This document shows positions 15,850 to 23,485 of a DNA stretch of 46,374 bases, in pieces. Origin of the DNA: a virus; IMG/VR virus record IMGVR_UViG_3300007276_000011, positions 1 through 46,374 of that record; one strand, 5' to 3'. A program made the translations under genes and the position numbers. The first letter of the stretch is position 1; every line of letters begins with the position of its first letter. The notes below the pieces were generated by a model. It was not told the origin of the DNA and searched no databases. It saw only the letters and a list, made by a program, of their open reading frames with translations.

Positions 15850-16246
15850 TATTAATGTGCCAGTGTTTGGTGATACTTCATTCAGAGATAAAAAGTGTCC
15901 AAGCGAAGCGTTAGAGCAAGTCACATTTTTTAACCGTATTCGTAGAGAATACCCTGAAACGTGGGGAGTTATTGCTACGCATATAAGGAACGAGGGGAAG
16001 GCTAGTGTAAACCAACGAGTTAGACAAAAAGCAGAAGGCATGACGCCAGGCGCTAGCGACATAATAATACCAGGCAAGACAACATTTGTTTGCGAACTTA
16101 AAAGGCGTGACCACACTATATGCAAATGGCAAGCTGGACAAAAGGAATATTTAACCACAGCGCAGGAATTAGGAGCGTTTGCATGTGTTGCGCTTGGCGC
16201 AGATGGAGCGATGGAGGCGTTTAAAAAATGGATCTCGCTACAATAG
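15839..16246 (+). CDS. VRR-NUC domain nuclease
   Basis: A 135-residue stand-alone VRR-NUC nuclease (PD-(D/E)xK superfamily). GASDIIIPG (Asp74) and CELKRRD (Glu86, Lys88) are the catalytic signature; the RNEGKAS segment near residue 51 is also typical. The ATG lies 11 bases inside the end of the helicase gene. Phage VRR-NUC proteins are believed to cut Holliday junction-like structures, so it may process branched DNA before packaging. Confidence 0.88.
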   Translation: MKFDINVPVFGDTSFRDKKCPSEALEQVTFFNRIRREYPETWGVIATHIRNEGKASVNQRVRQKAEGMTPGASDIIIPGKTTFVCELKRRDHTICKWQAGQKEYLTTAQELGAFACVALGADGAMEAFKKWISLQ

Positions 16247-16476
16247 ACCAATTAAATGACATGCTAAACAGTGTTTTAGATGGCGATGAAAGCGCTGACG
16301 GAATGCCCGACGAGGTGCAACACTGGCTTTTAATGTCTACCGCTAATATGGCTTGCCATGTAGCAAAGGGCGATACAAAACAAGAGCGCCAAGAAAGACT
16401 AGAGCGAGTACCTCATATATTTAAAGATGATGTAAGTGCCCTTGCTAAAGAAATGTTTAAGCATTACTTAAATTAA
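16228..16476 (+). CDS. Small acidic helical protein
   Basis: An 82-residue, predicted helical protein overlapping the nuclease gene by 19 bases. Acidic N-terminal half (LDGDESADGMPDEVQHW), more basic C-terminal half. No family recognised. Non-coding promoter sequence follows it, so it ends this transcription block. Confidence 0.6.
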   Translation: MDLATIDQLNDMLNSVLDGDESADGMPDEVQHWLLMSTANMACHVAKGDTKQERQERLERVPHIFKDDVSALAKEMFKHYLN

Positions 16477-16507
16477 TTATTGATTATTTGAATTAATTGA
16501 TTATAGT
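16470..16507 (+). promoter_or_regulatory. Promoter for the 16545-18444 genes
   Basis: TTGATT (16480-16485) and TATAGT (16502-16507) are 16 bases apart. AAATTAATTATTGA (16470-16483) is shared exactly with the candidate promoter at 39257-39270, suggesting one class of phage promoter. Confidence 0.65.
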
Positions 16508-16544
16508 TTGCTTACTGAAACGCAATAACTAAAGGGTTGGTTAT

Positions 16545-16763
16545 ATGGATAACACAAAATTTAAGCAGACCAAAAATAAATACGGCTTGCCATCAACAAG
16601 CACTATCCATGGAATATTTACTAAGCACTGCGTACAAGATGATTATATTGAAGGTATTGCAGTTAGTCCGTGCGGTAAGGTTTGCGACTATGGTAAGCAC
16701 GAAGAAATGCCAGATAAATTAAATGCACAGTGGGAATTTTGCAAGGAGTTGGAAAATGGCTAA
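16545..16763 (+). CDS. Small hypothetical protein with three cysteines
   Basis: A 72-residue protein after the promoter at 16480-16507. Cys residues near 29, 43 and 47 with His27 and His52 nearby could bind a metal, though the spacing (SPCGKVCDYGKH) is not a standard finger. The stop overlaps the start of the next gene. Function unknown. Confidence 0.6.
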   Translation: MDNTKFKQTKNKYGLPSTSTIHGIFTKHCVQDDYIEGIAVSPCGKVCDYGKHEEMPDKLNAQWEFCKELENG

Positions 16764-17220
16764 ATCAAGAAATAAAAAATACAACCCAATGAAAGGAGCG
16801 TTAAAAAGCGCCAAGGTTGGGCTTAGGAATTTAGGAGTGTGGCATAGTCAACGTACTGAATCGGATTACACGGCAGAAGTGGTTAACTATAAAACTCTTA
16901 AATCAGAAGATGTTGGCCCATCAATGGTTTTTGCAATAACTAAAGTTAGGCATTTTTGGCAAATACTGTTACTTGCAATTGGTGAAGATGATAACGGGAA
17001 AAAGTATTTTAAAGTTGACCCTGTGCAAGTTAAGCATGAAATGTTCCAAAGCGATTTAGCTGAATATTTAGACCAGCGACACAAAGATTTTATTGCTAAG
17101 TCATTTAATAAAAATCACCTAACGAACGTTGCTTGGCTAGCCGTTCCAAATGGAAGTGAAGCCGACAGCATAACGGACGAAATGATTGATAACTTAATTA
17201 CAGCTAAAGTGGCTTGGTAA
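16756..17220 (+). CDS. Hypothetical protein
   Basis: A 154-residue protein starting at ATG 16756 with AAGGAG upstream. The first 30 residues are very basic (MAKSRNKKYNPMKGALKSAK), and a compact alpha/beta domain follows (SMVFAITKVRHFWQILLLAI). The basic start suggests nucleic acid binding. No family recognised. It overlaps both neighbours by a few bases. Confidence 0.65.
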   Translation: MAKSRNKKYNPMKGALKSAKVGLRNLGVWHSQRTESDYTAEVVNYKTLKSEDVGPSMVFAITKVRHFWQILLLAIGEDDNGKKYFKVDPVQVKHEMFQSDLAEYLDQRHKDFIAKSFNKNHLTNVAWLAVPNGSEADSITDEMIDNLITAKVAW

Positions 17221-17411
17221 TGAAAAAAGACTCTTGGGGTACTTTAAAGTACCAGAATTTAATAGCGCTTGTTGATGAGGGGTTTTGCAATAAAAGCCTG
17301 TCAATGGCATTCAAAAAAGAAACCAAAGAAATAAGAGATAGGTTTAAGCGGTACTTCGGAATTAACTTAAATCAATATCGAATTGAAAATAACATAACAG
17401 ATAAATTTTAA
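17220..17411 (+). CDS. Small basic HTH-like protein
   Basis: A 63-residue protein starting at ATG 17220 (TAATG overlap). Residues about 10-50 read as two helices with a turn (LIALVDEGFCNKSLSMAFKK then EIRDRFKRYFGINLNQYR). It could be a minimal DNA-binding protein. No certain family. Confidence 0.55.
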   Translation: MKKDSWGTLKYQNLIALVDEGFCNKSLSMAFKKETKEIRDRFKRYFGINLNQYRIENNITDKF

Positions 17412-17421
17412 AGGATAAGTA

Positions 17422-17880
17422 ATGAGCAACGAAATAAAAACAATAGTTAAATGGTTTTCAGATGCAAAGCCTAACCCAACAATTGAGGATATAGCAACCC
17501 AGTACGGTTGCCACTTGGAAGAGTTTGCAGAAGGATTGCAGGTCACTAATGATTTTAGAGGTGATGTCGTCACAGCTGCCTGCGCATATAAGAATCACAA
17601 TAGACCTTACTTGCACACGTTAACAGAAGTTGCTTTGAGTAATGAGAGAAAGGTTGATTTGCTTGATGCTTTTTGCGATCAAATAGTAACAGCAGTTGGT
17701 ACGGCTCAATATATGGGTTTTGATATCATAGGCGCACTAAATGAAGTTATCGCATCTAACGATTCTAAACGCATGCCTGATGGTGGCTTTCCACTGGATG
17801 AAAACGGCAAGATTACAAAAGAGAGCCCAAACTTCTTTAAACCTGACCTAAGTAAGTTTATAGGTACCAACAATGATTAA
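17422..17880 (+). CDS. MazG/PRA-PH-like nucleotide pyrophosphohydrolase
   Basis: A 152-residue all-alpha NTP pyrophosphohydrolase-like protein. The conserved region RKVDLLDAFCDQIVTAVGTA followed by MGFDIIGALNEVIASNDSKR, then FPLDENGKITKESPNFFKPD, is typical of phage proteins annotated as phosphoribosyl-ATP pyrophosphohydrolase-like. The acidic residues around LLDAFCDQ would bind magnesium. Possible roles are nucleotide pool control or lowering of alarmones such as ppGpp. The N-terminal 60 residues are an additional helical region. Confidence 0.8.
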   Translation: MSNEIKTIVKWFSDAKPNPTIEDIATQYGCHLEEFAEGLQVTNDFRGDVVTAACAYKNHNRPYLHTLTEVALSNERKVDLLDAFCDQIVTAVGTAQYMGFDIIGALNEVIASNDSKRMPDGGFPLDENGKITKESPNFFKPDLSKFIGTNND

Positions 17881-18211
17881 CTACCAAAAATACTTATGCC
17901 TAATGAATTTAAACAAGAAAAACCCACTGCCAGAATGCACGCTTAAAGCAATGTGGGAAAACTGGATTTGCAACGATGAAGATAAAAAGCATCACCCGTA
18001 TTATTTCGGCATTAATCAAGGTTGGCGTGAAAGGCAGTTATCAGTAATGCGCGAATTGAATATTGAAGAGCCAATAAAATATACGGTAGGCGGCGATCAT
18101 AGAATTAAGCCTATTAAATTTACAGATAGCACAAAGCATTTATTTGCAACATGCCAAAACTTAATTATGAGCAAGGCGCATTTTAACGAGTATAGTGGGG
18201 TGACAGTATGA
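17873..18211 (+). CDS. Hypothetical protein
   Basis: A 112-residue protein overlapping both neighbours by a few bases (ATGA type at its end). Rich in Lys, His and Trp, with a motif CTLKAMWENWICNDEDKKHH. No family recognised. Overlap shows co-expression with the pyrophosphohydrolase. Confidence 0.65.
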   Translation: MINYQKYLCLMNLNKKNPLPECTLKAMWENWICNDEDKKHHPYYFGINQGWRERQLSVMRELNIEEPIKYTVGGDHRIKPIKFTDSTKHLFATCQNLIMSKAHFNEYSGVTV

Positions 18212-18444
18212 GCATTGACCAATCACTGATAAACGAAAATCTTAATGTAATTCAAGCAATACATGAAGGTCGAGTAACCGAAAAGGACGAAGCTATAAAA
18301 CTTTATGAGTTACTACATAAAACAAATGAAGCTTACAAATCACTAATCGAGCAAAACGCAGAGTTACACAAAGAGCTTGCAAAGCTAAAAGGCGATCTAG
18401 TGTTTGTTGTTAATGGGGGTGAGGAATGGATTGAGCCAAAATAG
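18208..18444 (+). CDS. Small coiled-coil protein
   Basis: A 78-residue protein. Residues about 12-65 are a continuous charged helix with heptad-like leucines (YELLHKTNEAYKSLIEQNAE), so a short coiled coil. The last residues form a strand (GDLVFVVNGGEEW). It is the last gene of the block before a terminator. Function unknown. Confidence 0.65.
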   Translation: MSIDQSLINENLNVIQAIHEGRVTEKDEAIKLYELLHKTNEAYKSLIEQNAELHKELAKLKGDLVFVVNGGEEWIEPK

Positions 18445-18470
18445 CCCACCTTAACAATCAATGATACAAT

Positions 18471-18499
18471 AAAGCCATACTATTAACGTGTGGCTTTTT
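18471..18499 (+). terminator. Terminator directly before the portal start
   Basis: AAAGCCA (18471-18477) pairs with TGGCTTT (18491-18497), loop of 13 bases with a further CAC/GTG-like closing, then TTT. The portal ATG at 18501 follows at once. It ends the 16545-18444 genes but also leaves the portal gene without a normal ribosome binding site. Confidence 0.7.
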
Positions 18500-18500
18500 T

Positions 18501-19889
18501 ATGCTTAAAAATAAATTAAATTCTACATTTGCGGCAAATATGGCACAGCCTAAAAGCCGCACAAGAGACCTTTCACATCTTTTTTCATCACCTGTGAATT
18601 TTGGCGATACAAACCGCGATGATTCAAAATCGTATGGTTATCCCGACGCTTTAACGTTTGACATAATGTATAACGCATACAATCGCGGAGGCTTCTTTAA
18701 GGCTGTTGTTGATATTGTGCCTGAGCGTTGTTTCTCAGAGCACCCTACTGTTATTGATGGTGCAGACGAAGATACCGAGCAAGACAGCGCCTTTGAGGTC
18801 GCATTCAAAGAGTTTGCACGCAAATATGACTTTTGGCGTGTAATGCGTGAAGCGTTTAAGCAATCAAGGCTTGGCAATTACTCAACTATTGTTCCTATCT
18901 TTACCGAATCAAGAGCCGATGCAAAGTTAACGGATGAATTAATCGAAGCCGTCAGCGTATTGGCAATCAATCCGTTTTATCAAACTCAATGCGAAGGCGC
19001 AACTGAATACGTAAGCGACTACTTTGATAAAGACTGGAATAAGCCTAAATGGTATGAGCTAGACCCCGCAGCACTTGCAGATAAGCAAACAACTAACGCA
19101 GAGCAACGCAATTTGCACCGCAGTCGTGTATTTGTTGTAACTAATGCGGTTGGTGCGCAAATCGAAGGTACACCAGTTTTAGAAGCTCCATTTAACGCGT
19201 TATTTGACTGCAATAAGATACGCGGCGCATCTGCTGAGGGCTATCGCAAAAACGCCAAGCAACGAACCGTAATGAGCGCTGACGACCCTAAAGCAGCTCA
19301 AGCTATGAATGCTAAGAAGGAAGAAATCGACCAAGCTATCGACGACTTTGAGAATGGTGTAAATAACTATTTAAAACTTGCAGGTTCAAGTGTTAGCTCG
19401 CTTCAATCAAATATAGCCGACCCAACAGGCGCGTTCACTATTGCAATGCAAGAAGCGTGCGCAGCTCAGCGTATACCGGTTACTGAGTTAATCGGCTTTA
19501 TGACGGGTGAGCGTTCAAGCACTGAAAATTCAAGCGCATTTAGTAAGCGTTTACGCAGTGAACAAAATAACGAATATGGCCCAACTATCATTAAGTTTTT
19601 ACAGTGGCTAGTTGACTTGGGTGTATTGCCACAGCCTAACGATGAAATCACGATTAAATGGCCTGACATTTCAGAACCTACAAAAGCTGAAAAGCTAGCA
19701 AATGCCAAGTCTATGATTGAGCAAAACAAACTTGCTTATGAAGCGCAAGAGGAAGAGCCTTGGACAACGGAAGAGATACGAGAAGCAGCGGGCGCAGATA
19801 AAGAAAAGCCTAAAAGCGAATATGAAACGTTAGAGCCTAAAGCTGAATTAACATTGGACGACATGACCGATGAAAATACGCCAGATTAA
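18501..19889 (+). CDS. Portal protein, DUF1073-like
   Basis: A 462-residue portal protein; twelve copies would form the channel at the unique head vertex. The N-terminal region (YGYPDALTFDIMYNAYNRGG, then FFKAVVDIVPERCF) and the later SLQSNIADPTGAF and RIPVTELIGFMTGERSSTEN are characteristic of the DUF1073/HI1409-like phage portal group. The C-terminal 60 residues are acidic. The ATG follows a T-run with no clear Shine-Dalgarno. The gene is on the plus strand, about 11.8 kb from the terminase gene and on the opposite strand, which is unusual. Confidence 0.9.
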   Translation: MLKNKLNSTFAANMAQPKSRTRDLSHLFSSPVNFGDTNRDDSKSYGYPDALTFDIMYNAYNRGGFFKAVVDIVPERCFSEHPTVIDGADEDTEQDSAFEVAFKEFARKYDFWRVMREAFKQSRLGNYSTIVPIFTESRADAKLTDELIEAVSVLAINPFYQTQCEGATEYVSDYFDKDWNKPKWYELDPAALADKQTTNAEQRNLHRSRVFVVTNAVGAQIEGTPVLEAPFNALFDCNKIRGASAEGYRKNAKQRTVMSADDPKAAQAMNAKKEEIDQAIDDFENGVNNYLKLAGSSVSSLQSNIADPTGAFTIAMQEACAAQRIPVTELIGFMTGERSSTENSSAFSKRLRSEQNNEYGPTIIKFLQWLVDLGVLPQPNDEITIKWPDISEPTKAEKLANAKSMIEQNKLAYEAQEEEPWTTEEIREAAGADKEKPKSEYETLEPKAELTLDDMTDENTPD

Positions 19890-19914
19890 TCCATAAATAT
19901 ACAAGGTAAATAAT

Positions 19915-20223
19915 ATGAATGACCATGATATTGAAAAAGAAATCAAAGACAAAGGTTTAACAGCTCCTAGAGTAACTAAAAGCTACATTGAGTCATTAGT
20001 GGTTAAAGAACAGTTCCACGTATTTGATGGAAGTACCTTCACAAGCTGCCTTCTTACGCTGAAAAATGGGTTTACAGTGCATGGCGAATCAGCTTGCGCA
20101 AGCCCTGAAAACTTCAACAAGGAGCTAGGTGCTAAGATTGCTAGGGATAATGCTGTTAATAAAATATGGATGCTTGAAGGTTATCTTTTAAAAGAGAAGC
20201 TTAATGAAAATCAAGCAGATTAA
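19915..20223 (+). CDS. N4 gp49/Sf6 gp66 family protein
   Basis: A 102-residue member of the family named after phage N4 gp49 and Sf6 gp66. The signature FHVFDGSTFTSCLLTLKNGF, followed by VHGESACASPENFN and the helix with AVNKIWMLEGYLL, is clear. The family is widespread in phages and its role is unknown. An AAGGTAA site precedes the ATG and the gene overlaps the MuF-like gene by 20 bases. Its place between portal and MuF is odd for an early-type gene. Confidence 0.85.
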   Translation: MNDHDIEKEIKDKGLTAPRVTKSYIESLVVKEQFHVFDGSTFTSCLLTLKNGFTVHGESACASPENFNKELGAKIARDNAVNKIWMLEGYLLKEKLNENQAD

Positions 20224-21265
20224 AAACGGGCCAGCCATGCCAAAGGATGCAGCCGACCCAGCGCATCAAAAGAAAAACCTATCTCGTGAGCAGCGTGAAT
20301 TGAAGGTTAGGTTTGAGCGCATCTTGACAGGTGTGCGCAAACTTGCTGCTGACCAATCCAATTACCGCACTGTATCAGCAGTTAATTCGTCTGCATCAAT
20401 GGCATGGAATCCTCTTGTTTATTTCACAAATACAAAGGGTGAGCTTGATACTCACAAATCAAGCATTGCAGTTAATAAAACGACTTACTATGAATATCAA
20501 ATAGACCTAGCGCGTTATGAATCGATTAACGGGTTTATTGAGCGCCTTTTGTATGATGAAATTTTAGAATCATACACCGGTAAAATGACGCCCAATTGGT
20601 TTTTTCAATCGTACCTATCAAGCGCATATAACGATGGCATTAACGACACTATTCAAGATATTAAAAATCAGTCAACACCCAGCCTAGTTGGTGAAATTGT
20701 ATCGCGTCAAATTCAATCAATAAGCAGTGACGAATTCAATCCCCAGGCTACACAATCATTAGCACTGGTTTATGGGCGTGTATTTAATGAAATGAAAGGT
20801 TTAACCGACTCGATGAAAGTTGACCTATCAGAAACATTAACGCGCGGCATGGCTGATGGTTTAGGTATTCGTGCAATATCTGCGGACGTGCAAAAGCGTG
20901 TAGGCGTTGGATTTAGTCGAGCGCAACGAATCGCACGGACTGAGATTTTAGGCGCTTACAGAACAGCACAGCGAGCCAAAACGAAAGAAGTTAACGAGAC
21001 TGTATTTGATGACTCGCCATATGAATTTAAGCAATTATGGTTTAGTGCGCTTGCTGAAAGCAGCAGAAAGTGGCATGTGAGTCGGCATGGCCATATATTT
21101 ACACAGCAGGAAGTTGAAAAGTTTTATAGTGAGAATGGTAATTCCGTAAACTGCCTCTGCTCCCAATCACCTATACTCGTTGATAAGAAAACAGGCAAGC
21201 CATTAATTGACGACACGGTTAAACGAATGGATGAGCAGCGCGAGAAATACCAAGCCACACACTAA
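20204..21265 (+). CDS. SPP1 gp7/MuF-like head morphogenesis protein
   Basis: A 353-residue minor head protein of the SPP1 gp7/Mu F group, thought to bind the portal and assist head assembly or DNA ejection. The C-terminal third has the family pattern: FSRAQRIARTEILGAYRTAQ, then KQLWFSALAESSRKWHVSRHG, and a cysteine-containing NSVNCLCSQSPI segment. It starts in the 3' end of the preceding gene and is followed by a bidirectional terminator. No extra toxin or peptidase domain is seen at the end. Confidence 0.88.
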   Translation: MKIKQIKNGPAMPKDAADPAHQKKNLSREQRELKVRFERILTGVRKLAADQSNYRTVSAVNSSASMAWNPLVYFTNTKGELDTHKSSIAVNKTTYYEYQIDLARYESINGFIERLLYDEILESYTGKMTPNWFFQSYLSSAYNDGINDTIQDIKNQSTPSLVGEIVSRQIQSISSDEFNPQATQSLALVYGRVFNEMKGLTDSMKVDLSETLTRGMADGLGIRAISADVQKRVGVGFSRAQRIARTEILGAYRTAQRAKTKEVNETVFDDSPYEFKQLWFSALAESSRKWHVSRHGHIFTQQEVEKFYSENGNSVNCLCSQSPILVDKKTGKPLIDDTVKRMDEQREKYQATH

Positions 21266-21292
21266 AAAGCCCCGTTATGGGGCTTTGTTTTT
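21266..21292. terminator. Bidirectional terminator
   Basis: AAAGCCCC (21266-21273) and GGGGCTTT (21279-21286) form a perfect 8-bp stem with loop GTTAT and TTTTT-like tracts on both sides. It stops the portal operon and the convergent minus gene ending at 21275. Confidence 0.88.
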
Positions 21293-21514
21293 AATGTCAT
21301 TGTAAGCAGCTAGTATCAACTCACCTGTCCTAGCTGTAACATTCCCCCTCTCTACAGCTTCCATTGCCCCTTGACTTATCCCGTACTCGCTATACCTTTC
21401 TCGTTTCGTGGTCTTTGTCTTTATAAACTCGAAAAGCGCCACAAAGTGCTTGGCTTTACTTCTTGGCAGCGTTACGTGCTTGCCGTCAAACTTTCTCACT
21501 CTTTTATCCATCAT
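21275..21514 (-). CDS. Small DNA-binding-like protein
   Basis: A 79-residue basic protein starting at ATG 21514 with AGAGGG upstream; ATG 21511 or GTG 21520 are alternatives. The segment YSEYGISQGAMEAVERGNVT, followed by ARTGELILAAYND, resembles a helix-turn-helix with recognition helix. It is a lone minus gene between two plus-strand blocks and may regulate the divergent lysis promoter at 21538-21565. No definite family. Confidence 0.6.
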   Translation of the reverse strand: MMDKRVRKFDGKHVTLPRSKAKHFVALFEFIKTKTTKRERYSEYGISQGAMEAVERGNVTARTGELILAAYNDIKNKAP

Positions 21515-21537
21515 CAACACCCTCTTAAAATTAACTA

Positions 21538-21565
21538 TTGAATTGTTACTATAGCGTGCTATTAT
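21538..21565 (+). promoter_or_regulatory. Promoter of the lysis region
   Basis: TTGAAT (21538-21543) and TATTAT (21560-21565) are 16 bases apart, 31 bases before the first gene at 21596. ATAATTAATTATAA follows downstream. Confidence 0.6.
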
Positions 21566-21595
21566 GATTAAAACAACATAATTAATTATAATCTT

Positions 21596-21784
21596 ATGAC
21601 TGATGAGCTACTAGTAAAAGCAAAGCAAGCCGAATATGAAGGAAACGCAAAAAAGGCGCGTAAGTTTTACCTTATGCTTGCTCGTAAATGTGAGCGAGTG
21701 AATGATATAGTAAATGCTCACAGCTACGAGATTAAAGCCGAAGTTTACAACGATGAAAAGCCTATGAGGTTTATAAATGAATAA
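21596..21784 (+). CDS. Small basic helical protein
   Basis: A 62-residue protein resembling a single helical-hairpin repeat (LLVKAKQAEYEGNAKKARKF). Start just downstream of the promoter; the stop overlaps the following gene. The ATG has no clear Shine-Dalgarno, and the short leader could mean leader-poor initiation. Function unknown. Confidence 0.55.
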   Translation: MTDELLVKAKQAEYEGNAKKARKFYLMLARKCERVNDIVNAHSYEIKAEVYNDEKPMRFINE

Positions 21785-22043
21785 TGTAGAGTTAATAATT
21801 AATATAGCGGCAGTGCCTGCAATGCTTTCCGTGCTGGTAATTCAAGGGTATATGTTTGGTAATCTTCTTACCTGTAAAATTCTTGAGTGGTACGATATTT
21901 ACATGATTAAAAAGAAAGTGCCAGAAGGTTTGTGTTGCTGCGGTGACTCCATTGAATATCACCAAGGGTACAATAGCAATCACGGCTTTGTTTCAGCTAT
22001 TAACTACGGAATTAAAAACGCAAAATCTTGGAGTAGAGGTTAA
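21777..22043 (+). CDS. Small membrane protein with cysteine cluster
   Basis: An 88-residue protein with one hydrophobic helix at about 4-32 (IINIAAVPAMLSVLVIQGYM), then a soluble part with GLCCCGDSIEYHQGYNSNHG, whose three adjacent cysteines and histidines could bind metal. It overlaps both neighbours. It lies in front of the lysozyme and holin genes and may be part of the lysis set, but no homologue is recognised. Confidence 0.6.
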   Translation: MNNVELIINIAAVPAMLSVLVIQGYMFGNLLTCKILEWYDIYMIKKKVPEGLCCCGDSIEYHQGYNSNHGFVSAINYGIKNAKSWSRG

Positions 22044-22195
22044 TGAATAACTACAAAGTTACACTTAAAAATGCCGATGGTGAAAAGTGCTATGTCACTA
22101 TTTACGATTGCGACTCAATGAAAATGGCTAAAGAAGAAGCTGAGCTAGAGCGCGGTCACGGTTGGATGGCGACTGATTGTAAGGAGGTTAAATGA
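22043..22195 (+). CDS. Small hypothetical protein
   Basis: A 50-residue protein starting at ATG 22043, overlapping the previous stop (TAATG), with GAGGT upstream. The pattern is beta-beta-alpha (YKVTLKNADGEKCYVTIYDC, SMKMAKEEAELERGHGW). This resembles small phage proteins of unknown function. Its end carries the AAGGAGG ribosome binding site of the lysozyme gene and overlaps its ATGATG. Confidence 0.65.
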   Translation: MNNYKVTLKNADGEKCYVTIYDCDSMKMAKEEAELERGHGWMATDCKEVK

Positions 22196-22728
22196 TGAAC
22201 GCACAGCAGCTACACGATTATATAATTAAACCAACACTGCAATATATGGGCGGTAATTATTACAGTAAAGAGTCTGCATTTTTACTTTTATGCACTGCGG
22301 CAATAGAGTCTAACTGTGGTCAATACATCAAGCAAATTAACGGTCCCGCGCTTGGTGTTTGGCAGATGGAGCCAGCTACGCATGATGATATATTTGCCAA
22401 CTGCGACGTTATGCAGGATATTGACGGTGATATGTCAAAGTTAAAATATGAAATATTTAGTCTCGCACCTACGTATAATGCAGATGAGGATCTTGAAGCT
22501 GTTCACTCTGATTTAATTGACTCACCAAAATACGCTTGCGCAATGGCTCGCCTTAAATACTCAATGGACCAAAATCCACTTCCAAAATTAACAGGTGTTG
22601 GCCAAGTTGATTCACGTAACTTTTATGATTATTACAAGCGCGTGTTTAACACTGAGTTAGGCGCAAGCACATTTGCTAAATGGTCAGCGGCTTTATATGC
22701 AAATAAAATAAGTGAAGTTAAATTATGA
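22192..22728 (+). CDS. Lysozyme-like endolysin
   Basis: A 178-residue protein with a lysozyme/transglycosylase-like N-terminal part: FLLLCTAAIESNCGQYIKQI with Glu39 as the candidate catalytic residue, followed by PALGVWQMEPATHDD, which matches the conserved GLGQM/WQ region of such enzymes. It has no signal peptide and would need the holin to reach the peptidoglycan. The family assignment is by motif only. A strong ribosome binding site precedes the start. Confidence 0.75.
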   Translation: MMNAQQLHDYIIKPTLQYMGGNYYSKESAFLLLCTAAIESNCGQYIKQINGPALGVWQMEPATHDDIFANCDVMQDIDGDMSKLKYEIFSLAPTYNADEDLEAVHSDLIDSPKYACAMARLKYSMDQNPLPKLTGVGQVDSRNFYDYYKRVFNTELGASTFAKWSAALYANKISEVKL

Positions 22729-22907
22729 CCGCCCACATTGATGCAGAAAACCTTGAATCCGAAGTGCAGGAATGCGATCCTCATGACGTGCACGATTTGC
22801 AAAAAGCGCTTAGAAGAGTTGAATTTTGTAAACGCGGGTATATGCTTTTACTCAGCGTGTCAGTGTTTTTCAATTTAATATTTATATTTGCGAGGGTTAT
22901 AGAATGA
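22725..22907 (+). CDS. Small membrane protein of the lysis region
   Basis: A 60-residue protein: a charged, acidic N-terminal helix of about 38 residues (ENLESEVQECDPHDVHDLQK) and a C-terminal hydrophobic helix (GYMLLLSVSVFFNLIFIFAR). This reversed topology does not match a classical i-spanin. It may be an antiholin or a lysis accessory protein. It overlaps both the lysozyme gene and the next small gene. Confidence 0.6.
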   Translation: MTAHIDAENLESEVQECDPHDVHDLQKALRRVEFCKRGYMLLLSVSVFFNLIFIFARVIE

Positions 22908-22996
22908 GCAAAGAGCAAAGATTTGTTAAGTGTGTGCTGGTTTGTAGCTTGATTGGCTCTGTGTTTTGGGTTTCATTATTTAAGGTTCTTTTATGA
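22904..22996 (+). CDS. Very small membrane peptide
   Basis: A 30-residue reading frame whose start overlaps the previous stop and whose stop overlaps the holin start (ATGA on both sides). It is one hydrophobic helix after a short basic head (KCVLVCSLIGSVFWVSLFKV). The double overlap supports translation. It may assist or regulate the holin. Confidence 0.55.
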   Translation: MSKEQRFVKCVLVCSLIGSVFWVSLFKVLL

Positions 22997-23484
22997 ATTG
23001 GTCAGAGTTAGGTAAAAAGGTTGCGGACTATGCGCCACTGTTAGGTAGTGCATTAGGTCCTGTCGGTGCGGGTGTGGGCGCATTAATATCGTCAGAATTT
23101 GGCACTGAAAATACACCAGATGCCATCAATGGTTTTTTAACTGGTAATCCAGAAGCACAAGTAAAGCTAAAGGAAATTGAATTAACTCACAAGACGCAGC
23201 TTCAAGAAATTAAGCTTCAAACCCTACAGGCTGAATTAGGTGATAAAGCTAACGCACGTAGCAGCCATAAAAATAGCATCATGCCAGCGGTTATAACGGT
23301 TTTAATGTCTGTTCTTGCAGTGTGCTACGGTGCTTGCCTATTCTTTGTTGATATACCCGCAAGCAATAAAGATATGGTTAACTATTTTGGCGGACAATTA
23401 ATAGCAATGTGGTTTGCAAGTGTTGTTTATTGGACTGGCACAACGCGCGGAAGTGAGGATAAAACAAGGTTATTAGGGAAGTGA
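22993..23484 (+). CDS. Holin, 3TM type
   Basis: A 163-residue membrane protein resembling the 3TM holin family linked with gene-transfer-agent release. The first part has a glycine-rich hydrophobic region (LLGSALGPVGAGVGALISSE). A charged helix with many Gln and Lys (about 55-92) follows. Two membrane helices are at about 95-120 (IMPAVITVLMSVLAVCYGAC) and 130-150. It would make the lesion that lets the endolysin reach the cell wall. Last main gene of the lysis block. Confidence 0.8.
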   Translation: MNWSELGKKVADYAPLLGSALGPVGAGVGALISSEFGTENTPDAINGFLTGNPEAQVKLKEIELTHKTQLQEIKLQTLQAELGDKANARSSHKNSIMPAVITVLMSVLAVCYGACLFFVDIPASNKDMVNYFGGQLIAMWFASVVYWTGTTRGSEDKTRLLGK

Positions 23485-23485
23485 A

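Noticed and set aside
15586-16251. 221-residue open frame on the minus strand
   Set aside because: It lies opposite the VRR-NUC gene, whose catalytic motifs are clear, and the helicase end. Its composition (Cys, Ser, Phe) is typical of an antisense shadow.
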